From: Ligustrum vulgare
Taxonomy: Eukaryota > Streptophyta > Magnoliopsida > Lamiales > Oleaceae
Direction of reading: 5' to 3'
Assembly: GCA_963555705.1 (NCBI GenBank)
Contig: OY743170.1
Coordinates: 29,711,362-29,775,361 of the forward strand
DNA: 64,000 nucleotides
The notes beneath the pieces were generated by a model. It made no database searches and was not told the origin of the DNA. It saw only the letters and a program-made list of their open reading frames with translations. The position numbers and the translations under genes were made by a program. This document shows positions 56,954 through 64,000 of the stretch, in pieces (the stretch's first letter is position 1; each line of letters begins with the position of its first letter).

Positions 56954-56967
56954 GGCTCTGATACCAC

Positions 56968-57653
56968 TGTTGGATCGATTTGAACTATAGAACAAAAATA
57001 ATCAAAATGTAAAATGCAAGAACACGAAGGTTTTTCGGCCAAAGGTCCCAGAAGTTCGACAATTCAAGAACCATCTACATCCCCGTTGAGCAATCCATCA
57101 AATTTGAATTTTTGCTCAAATTCCACTAAGCATATCAAAAAGTTCATCGCATTATAAGATTGATATCAAGAACACTTAAAATTTACCTAAAAGCGAATCC
57201 TACACCCCACCAAACAATCAATCGGATTTCACCATGAATAAACTTCATCTTCTATGTTTTACACCTATTGTAAAACTGTTTTACATCTATTGTAAAAACA
57301 CTCTAATCACCAAGAAAAGGGATTCTCTGATCACCAAAAAAAGAGATAATAAAGGGAGAACTACAATTAAACCTCACCAAGAAGTTTGTTCAAACTCTTA
57401 ATCTAAAATTGTCCCACCAAAATGAGAGCAAAGAAGAGGAGAGTCCGATTCTATTGTGTTGAATAGAAAATGGGATGCCTCATTCACATTTTCTTGTGTC
57501 CCATCAATTCTATCATTCATATTCCCCCGATTATTAAATGCAATGAGTGTATATATAGAGAAATGACCAAATTATGTGGGTCAAATTTCATTTTAGGCCC
57601 AAATTGCTAAAAACGTATTTTGGCCCTAGAAAGTGAGTAGCACATTTTCAACA
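56968..57653 (-). repeat. LTR of the eroded element (686 bp)
   Basis: Start TGTTGGATC just outside the tRNA-iMet primer site, end CAACA. On the minus strand it contains TCTATATATACACTC, a TATA-box candidate near 57565-57550. Confidence 0.6.
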
Positions 57654-59120
57654 ATATATATATATATGTTAAATTAATTTTTAAAAAGGAGAGAGAAAAT
57701 ATAATAAATAAGATGAAACGATATTGCATTAAATAAAATTTTATGATATATTTTACAATTATATGAAAAGATAATCCTGAATTTTCAAATATATATTTTC
57801 GTTAAAAAAAATAAAATAGAAAATGAAGAATAAGATAATAATAGCAAACAAAGTGCAACTATTACAATACTAGTTTTTCAAAGGTGCTTTGTACATTGAT
57901 ATGACAAAAGATTATATATTTTTTCTTTTTTCTTTTTTCGTTGAAAACTATATTCAATAAGAATTATCTTCTATATAATAATATCTAAAAATATCCATCA
58001 TAAAAATTATCTTCTTAAAATATCTACCTCGAACATAAAAATTCTTCCATTTGTGTGTCTAACTTAGCACAAAAAATTATAAATGTTCATTCTAGAGAAC
58101 TAAATTATGTAGAATATAATAATTCTAATACACAAATAAATTGTTACTCACAATTACAATATTTGATCTTGAACTCTATTCCTTCTACAGTGCTCCTTCC
58201 ACACATACAACAATTAATTACGAAGTCTCTGCCATCTCAATCATATAAATCTACCCAAAAGAAGAACTAATAAAATAACAATAACTATCCAAAATTAGAA
58301 TCACCGATCATACAATAATTATAAAAAAATTAGAATCACCAATCAAACGTGTAACATAACTATGATAAATAAATATTACGAAATGAAATGAAAGTATACT
58401 ATCCAATACGCAACTACAAATACAATACATCATCATAATTTCTCTCCCAACTCAACTATAAATGATAAATCTGCTAAGAAATAAATAAAATGGAATTAGG
58501 AATAAAAAACAAAGCATAAATACAAACAAAAACCATACCTTATATGCAACAATACTTTAATACTGAATTTTAAATTATCTTCTATCTCATCAAATAAATA
58601 ATATACTATCCAAAGTAAAAAAAAAAAACAATAATTCTCAAATAATAATATTATGAAATAAACATCAAACATAAATACATTTAAAAAAATAAAAATCTTA
58701 CCCGAATTTGTTGTAGCACATAATAACATATTGTCTTCTATCCCACCATAATTAATAAACAAGTTCAAAAGAAATAACAGTAAATATTACCAAAAAACTA
58801 AAATTATAAATTAAATACGAGACAGCTCCAATCAAAGAAGTATGTGAAATAGGAAAAAAAGGCATTTTAGTTAGAAAATTGCAAAAACTTATTTTAGATC
58901 GCATGAATCTTTAGATTCTTAGTGTGGAATTAGATTAGATATAAAGGAGGGATGAATGCGGTGAAAATGCACAACGTACTGATCAAAGAATTGATGATTT
59001 ATTGAAACATTACTTTCATATCACAACTTATTAAGTTAAAGTAATTTAATAATGATTAACAAATTGATGAATTATAAGAAAATAAGTTTTCCTCTTGTAA
59101 ATTAATGATTTTTAAACTAT
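57654..59120. other. AT-rich DNA, nothing recognised
   Basis: No motif-bearing frame, no repeat ends. A plus-strand frame of 71 codons at 58055 has no feature. Confidence 0.5.
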
Positions 59121-60485
59121 TTAGCGAGATTTATTTTTCAGCGAAATTTTCAGAATTTTGGAGTCAAGTAATAAAATCTCGCAAGTGTACGAGATTCTTG
59201 ACAAATAATAGTTTATGAGTGAGAGTAATGTCCCATGAAGAATAAGTTCTAGATTGAATTGTATTAGTCCAATGTCAAATTCAAATGTAAGCAAAACATA
59301 GAAAAGCTTGATTTTATTTATACTAATTACTAACGTTTATCATAATGATTATATAATTACACAAGAAGGCTATGTATGAAGAATGTGTTGAGAATCTAAT
59401 TCTACCCATTATTTCCTCCTATCGATTCTAGACCTATGTTATTGAGTGCACATACCTCTAAAACAACTATATTTTATTTATAAATTGCTTTATATCCTGC
59501 TGAATAGGACCTTAATTACTATTTAGATTATAGATTGCTTATTTTATTTTTGAAATAGGTCCAGAAGTCGTATAATTGAATGCATTACTTTGCATTTGAA
59601 TCCAGGATATGGATATTTAAGATCATGCTAAGGAATATGTTTCGTTTAACTCGGGAAATATAGTTAAATAAAATTGAATTATTCACTATCAGTTAAAAGT
59701 GATTTGAGAAAATGTGTGCAGTTAAAAGTGGTCTGAGCAATTATGTTATTTATAAAATGATTTATAAACAATTTACAAAATGCGCGGTAAATAATCACTA
59801 AGTATGCAATAACAATCACTAGCACAAATCAACTAAATAATTGGTCTTTGAATCAAAACTGTGAAATAATTTTTTTTCCTTAATCCCAAAACTATCTAAC
59901 ATAGCATCTTTATAATGAAAATGAAGCAAAAGATTTTGAAGTTCATCGTCGGTAATATCTAAGTGTAAGAAGTAGATATAAAGTCAGTTTCTTACTTTGA
60001 ATATCCAATCCCAACACTTGAATCGTCAATATCATGACATTATTTATCGTTAATTTCTTTCAACCCTTGTTCTCCACATTGTTGAATCAAGAATGTCAAA
60101 ATTGGAGGTCCAAAATGGGTTAAAACATCGATCAAATTGCTTTTCAAAACTCAAACTTTATCGAAAAGGAAAAAAAAGTTTCACCAAATTTTAGTATTAT
60201 GCGAGTCGCATGGCACAAAGTTGTGTGATTGCAAGACACACCGTGTGTATGTTCTATTTTTGTCAAATAAGCCTTTGCGATTGCATGTGTTATTGCCCTA
60301 CTATCACATACCTCATTATTTGGATTCTGTACAGCTCGTTCTCTGATTTCTATTCTTCAATCAACTGATATAGGGCCGACCCTGGCCTTATGCAGTCCAT
60401 GCAACCGCATAGGTCCTTTAAAAGTATGTAAGGTCCAATAGTCTAGTCTAGTAGATAACCCAAGTTTTTGAATAAAAATGGACAA
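59121..60485. other. possible eroded gypsy LTR
   Basis: TCTCGCAAGTGTACGAGATT followed by GAGTGAGAGTAATGTCCCAT near 59175-59245 resembles the opening of Athila/Tat-type LTRs (compare TAGCGAGAGTAAGG and GATCCCACGAGG in the LTR at 20703). No partner, primer site or duplication was found. Confidence 0.3.
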
Positions 60486-60498
60486 TTAATATAATAAT

Positions 60499-62997
60499 AT
60501 TTAGTCCCTAAATGTACTACCTTGTGTGCAATGGGTCCCCAACCTTTCAATTTTGGTTCAGCAATCCCAAAACGTTGAAATATTTGGTGCAATCCCAAAA
60601 TGTCCTTGGCTCTTCTATGCTACAATCCAGGATGACTCTGTTACCTTCTGATTGAATAAGTACAAAGAAGAGCATAGATGTGGACTAGCATACAAAAGTT
60701 AAAGGGTTTTCATCCACCTATTTTTCAAAGAAGTATGTTAGGGAATTTCGTTTGCAACCGGATTGAAAATCCCAGGCTTTCATGAGAAAGTGTTAGTTGA
60801 GTGCAATGTCGATATCTGTAATTGGAGTTTCTATAGAACAAGGAAGAAGTCAAGAGACATAATTTGGGAAAGTGTACTGGAGCAATCCAAGATCGTATTT
60901 GACTATTGTCAGCAACTTCTGAGGAGTAACCTAGGCAGCACAATTAAGTTAAAAGGGCACGGCAAGGAGTTTAGAAGGTTATATATATATATTTTTTGGA
61001 GCATTGAAGGAAGGTTTTCAAATCAGTCTCTGAAGAGTGATTGGTCTTGATGGTTTCTTTTTGAATGGAGAGCTTGGAGACATCTAGTTTATATGGTTCG
61101 TATAGATGGGAACAATGACATGTACCTCATTTCTTATGCAGTTGTAGATGCTGAAAATAGGGACAACTGAACATGGTTTCTGGAGCATCTAGCTTATGAC
61201 TTGATAATCATCGACGGTTATCTTTGGACTTTTATCTCCGACAAGAAAAAATACTTAGTTGGATCTATCAACACATTATTCGAGGAGGCAGATCATCACA
61301 TGTGTGTACGGAACTTGCATAATAACTTCAAACTTGTTCACCATGGATTAGTATTGAGAAATCTACTTTGGAGCGAAGCTTGAACAACAACAATACCAGC
61401 TTGGGATATGGAGATGACAAAGATGATGGAATTGGATTACCATGCACATGGATGGTTCGAAGATAAGCCAAATAACCAATGGAGTAGAGCATTTTAGAGA
61501 GACCAACAAGTGCGACATTCTTAATAATCTTTGTGAATAATTCAATAGAGAGACCCTCACGACACGTGAAAACTCGATAATACATATGCTCAATTAACTT
61601 CGACTGAATTTGATGACAAGGGTTGGTGGGCAAGTGGGATGAGGTAGGTAAGTGTACTAAATATGTTGGGCCTAGGTTTGTGAAAATTATTGAGAAGGCC
61701 AAGAATTTTGCATGCCACGAGTTTCCTACCTACCCCGCCAATGACAATTTCAAGTACACAACTTCGCTGCAAGCTTGATGAACACAATGGAGTTGGAAAT
61801 TATCATTTCTCCATTGTGCACATGCAATTGCTACCCTTCAATCAATTGGAAATGACCCATAAAATTATGTGGATGATTACTACGATAAAGATGCATACAT
61901 GCGAGCCTATACACCTACCATATGTCTTGAGTCATGGCTGAACCTCGTGCGGTACCCACTTGCTCCAACTTCATTACGAAAGAAGGGAAAGATTGTGATG
62001 AAAATGAGATGTAAAAAGTACGAGAACCATGGACATAATAAGCGAACTTGTAGGGAAGATAGTGCACAGATTTAAGACACATGGTTAATTTGTTGTTTTT
62101 TGTGATCAGATTACTCAATAATATCAATTATTTTTTTCACAGATCATCACTTCATCTTTCTTTTTTTGTTGGGATGCCATACGTATCAATTTTGTATAAA
62201 ATATTTTGGAAACTCTAGGCCCCAAATTATGCTACTGTCACTGATCATATTAATCTATATGCATTTTGGATACTGACATTTGCTCCATCTGGTTTTTCAT
62301 TGATGAACTGGATGCTATTGGAGGGGAATGTGGTTTGATTAAGAGATGTGGTGGACAAGAACGAGATGCTACTTTAAAGGTTCTTTGGGCTAAATGTTGT
62401 TGGAAGGGAGCGTGGTTTAAAGTGGCAGGTTGTGCTTTAATGAGTTTATGTTGTGCCCGTTTTCCATGATATTGCTTTTCTATGCATGACATTAATTTCC
62501 ATGGTATTATAATTCATACTTTTATTAGCTTTTCTCTTGTCAAAATTCTTATTAAATGCACAACACAGCCGCACAGGTTTTGCGACAGGGGGTGGGATAA
62601 AATATGTTTACCTGACAATGTAATGAGATCATCTTAATAGCATCTGAGAAGTGAAATGTGATCTGCTCAAAATGAATTTGAAGTGGGGTTGAAAAATTAT
62701 ATATGATTTGAGATCTTTATCAACTTATAAATATATATCAACTGATGGCTTAATAATAAATTGAGTGTACTGGTATGTTTGAAGACATTATGTTTTAAAA
62801 AATTATCTTCTCAAACAGGAAACATAACCCTTTTTGGAATTTTTTTTGTGTAGAAAAATACACCCCTGCCTTCTATTGCTGTGTTGGTCCCGAAACATTT
62901 ATCTGGCGAAGTTTTTGATGGAAATCGTAAAAAAAATGACTAAATACTCCAAACATTTCAAGGTAATACGTTTAGGGACTAAATGTGCAAATTCACC
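60499..62997 (+). mobile_element. Mutator-like element (MULE) with decayed transposase
   Basis: The left end ATTTAGTCCCTAAATGTACT is matched by the inverted right end CATTTAGTCCCTAAACGTAT, both continuing into ACCTTG. The right end has 12-13 further outer bases (GGTGAATTTGCA) that the left lacks. TTAATATAATAAT occurs at 60486-60498 and 62998-63010, a 13-bp direct repeat outside both ends, longer than the usual 8-11 bp MULE duplication. The transposase relic lies between. Confidence 0.72.
60763..62075 (+). pseudogene. MULE transposase, decayed
   Basis: The order of plant MULE transposase is legible across several frames. 60763-61050: WSFYRTRKKSRDIIWESVLE, FDYCQQLLRSNLGSTIKLK. Near 61075-61190 in another frame: VRIDGNNDMYLISYAVVDAE and TWFLEHLAYDL. 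61201-61383: LWTFISDKKKYLV, HHMCVRNLHNNF, LVLRNLLWSEA. Near 61440: DYHAHGWFEDKPNNQWSRAF. 61869-62072: DDYYDKDAYMRAYTPTICLE, then CKKYENHGHNKRTC, the zinc-knuckle C-terminus. The SWIM zinc-finger region (HNGVGNYHFS near 61780) has lost its pattern. Frameshifts and stops are numerous. It would have moved the element by cut-and-paste. Confidence 0.9.
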
Positions 62998-63010
62998 TTA
63001 ATATAATAAT

Positions 63011-64000
63011 GTTTGAGACCTTTCTCCAAGCACATGGTTTCTGCTTTTTGTTTTTAAAGTTCTGATTGTCTGCCTTTTCACCTTCTGTCCTTCCGCCTTC
63101 GAAGATGGTCTTGCTGCCTAGTTTAAAATTCCGCTGTCAAAGAGTCTTAAAGTCGTACAGTACTCAGACTCTCAAAGGCCTAGTAACATTTTTTTTTTTC
63201 CAAATAAATTAATAATCATAAATCATATTTTTATTTTTATAGATTTTAATCGACTATTATTTTTTGCATATTAAAAATCTAACATTTCTAACTCTGAATT
63301 TTGATTTCTTCTTGTTAGTCAAAAACTAATAAATCAATACCATCTTTTATTGTTCTAACTTATCACTTCTACAATTTCATTAAAATTGGAATATCTGAAT
63401 TTTTATTTTTTTTGGTATTTGATTAATTTAATATTTATTATGACTATTAGAAATTATTTATCTGGACAATAAAAAAGAAATGAAAATTTGAAAAATTTAT
63501 TAAATCTCAAACAACATCCATGGACAAATTTCTTATTACCAATATCAATAGCATGATTGCCCATATGTTAAATTGAGTTGCAATAAAGTGTTTTGTTGTT
63601 GTTGTTGTTGTTGTTATCCATAGGCCTAAATGCCATGAAAAAATTATTGTGCACATGACTAACATTAAAAGATGAATTGAATTAGAAATACAATTACAAA
63701 TGAATTTAACAATTGATAAACATGTACAAGATCAAATAATAAAGATATAGCATGCTGGAAAGATGTTTTTGTGAGAATAATTTATGTTGTTACCTTCCTT
63801 GGTAAGAATAGTTTGCCATTCCATGAAAATAGTGAAAAGCATTATGAAAAAGATAATGAAATTTTTTACGTATAGTTGAAATAATTGCTGAATTTGACCT
63901 CATAATGAGAGTGTTCGACGCATACAAGAGAAGGAAACTCACTATCATTATCTTAGCAAGTGAAATCAAAAGTGCAATTACTAGAAAAGTTAAAGAAGCA
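63011..64000. other. AT-rich DNA with a (GTT)7 microsatellite
   Basis: (GTT)7 lies at 63594-63615. No coding-like frame, repeat end or RNA gene recognised up to the window edge. Confidence 0.55.

Larger units (their letters stand above)
53613..57653 (-). mobile_element. eroded LTR retroelement
   Basis: The primer site complement GGCTCTGATACCA lies at 56954-56966, followed one base later by an LTR-like start TGTTGGATCG (56968) that ends CAACA at 57653. The phrase GAGTGTATATATAGAGAAAT and about 70 more bases recur near 53620 and near 57545, so a piece of the other LTR remains on the left. No gag or pol motif can be read between. Confidence 0.6.

Noticed and set aside
59121..60130. Confident call of a solo gypsy LTR
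   Set aside because: Only the opening phrase resembles an LTR; no termini, duplication or partner could be fixed.

Overview
The window looks like transposon-rich, AT-rich nuclear DNA of a flowering plant, probably a eudicot. I found no intact host gene. The evidence is several nested LTR retrotransposons of plant Ty1/copia and Ty3/gypsy type (including an Athila-like one), CACTA, Mutator-like (MULE), PIF/Harbinger-type MITE and Helitron ends, tRNA-derived SINE-like heads, and one processed pseudogene of a plant LOG-type cytokinin enzyme. Nearly every recognisable coding stretch belongs to a mobile element and carries stops or frameshifts.

Layout. 1-620: decayed retroelement polyprotein, minus strand. 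960-3240: TTACAATTGTAA-rich DNA split by two MITE-like insertions. 3538-4597: two more MITEs. 5083-20520: copia element A (minus strand, TSD GAATC), split in its pol by a much younger gypsy element at 8263-17651 (minus strand, 2.57-kb LTRs, TSD CAAAT). 20703-27658: Athila-like element (minus strand, TSD GTTAT) with gag-protease only; the gag N-terminus is replaced by the end of a CACTA element. 28245-32282: non-autonomous Helitron DNA with two 5' ends and one 3' end. 33562-34651: Harbinger-type MITE filled by a minisatellite. 35025-35840: MULE transposase relic. 37960-38178: two converging tRNA-like heads. 38912-39527: small CACTA. 41915-43385: LOG retropseudogene and a second, unidentified coding-like relic. 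43803-53272: non-autonomous CACTA (TSD AAG) split by copia element B (45101-51958, plus strand, TSD TACTC). 53613-57653: eroded LTR element. 60499-62997: MULE with its decayed transposase between TIRs and a 13-bp direct repeat. The rest is AT-rich DNA with microsatellites.

How the parts relate. The elements form a datable stack. By eye, LTR pairs differ most in copia A and copia B (about 6 percent), less in the Athila-like element (about 2 percent) and almost not at all in the nested gypsy element (about five substitutions and two indels in 2.57 kb). The youngest insertion therefore belongs to an element whose own pol is already rubble, which implies mobilisation in trans. Most premature stops whose ancestral codon can be inferred are C-to-T (or G-to-A) changes, as expected from long methylation. 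I saw no operon-like or defence-like system. The most unusual structures are the arrays of palindromic TTACGGCCGTAA in the Athila-like element and the strand-asymmetric GT-rich block in the gypsy LTR.
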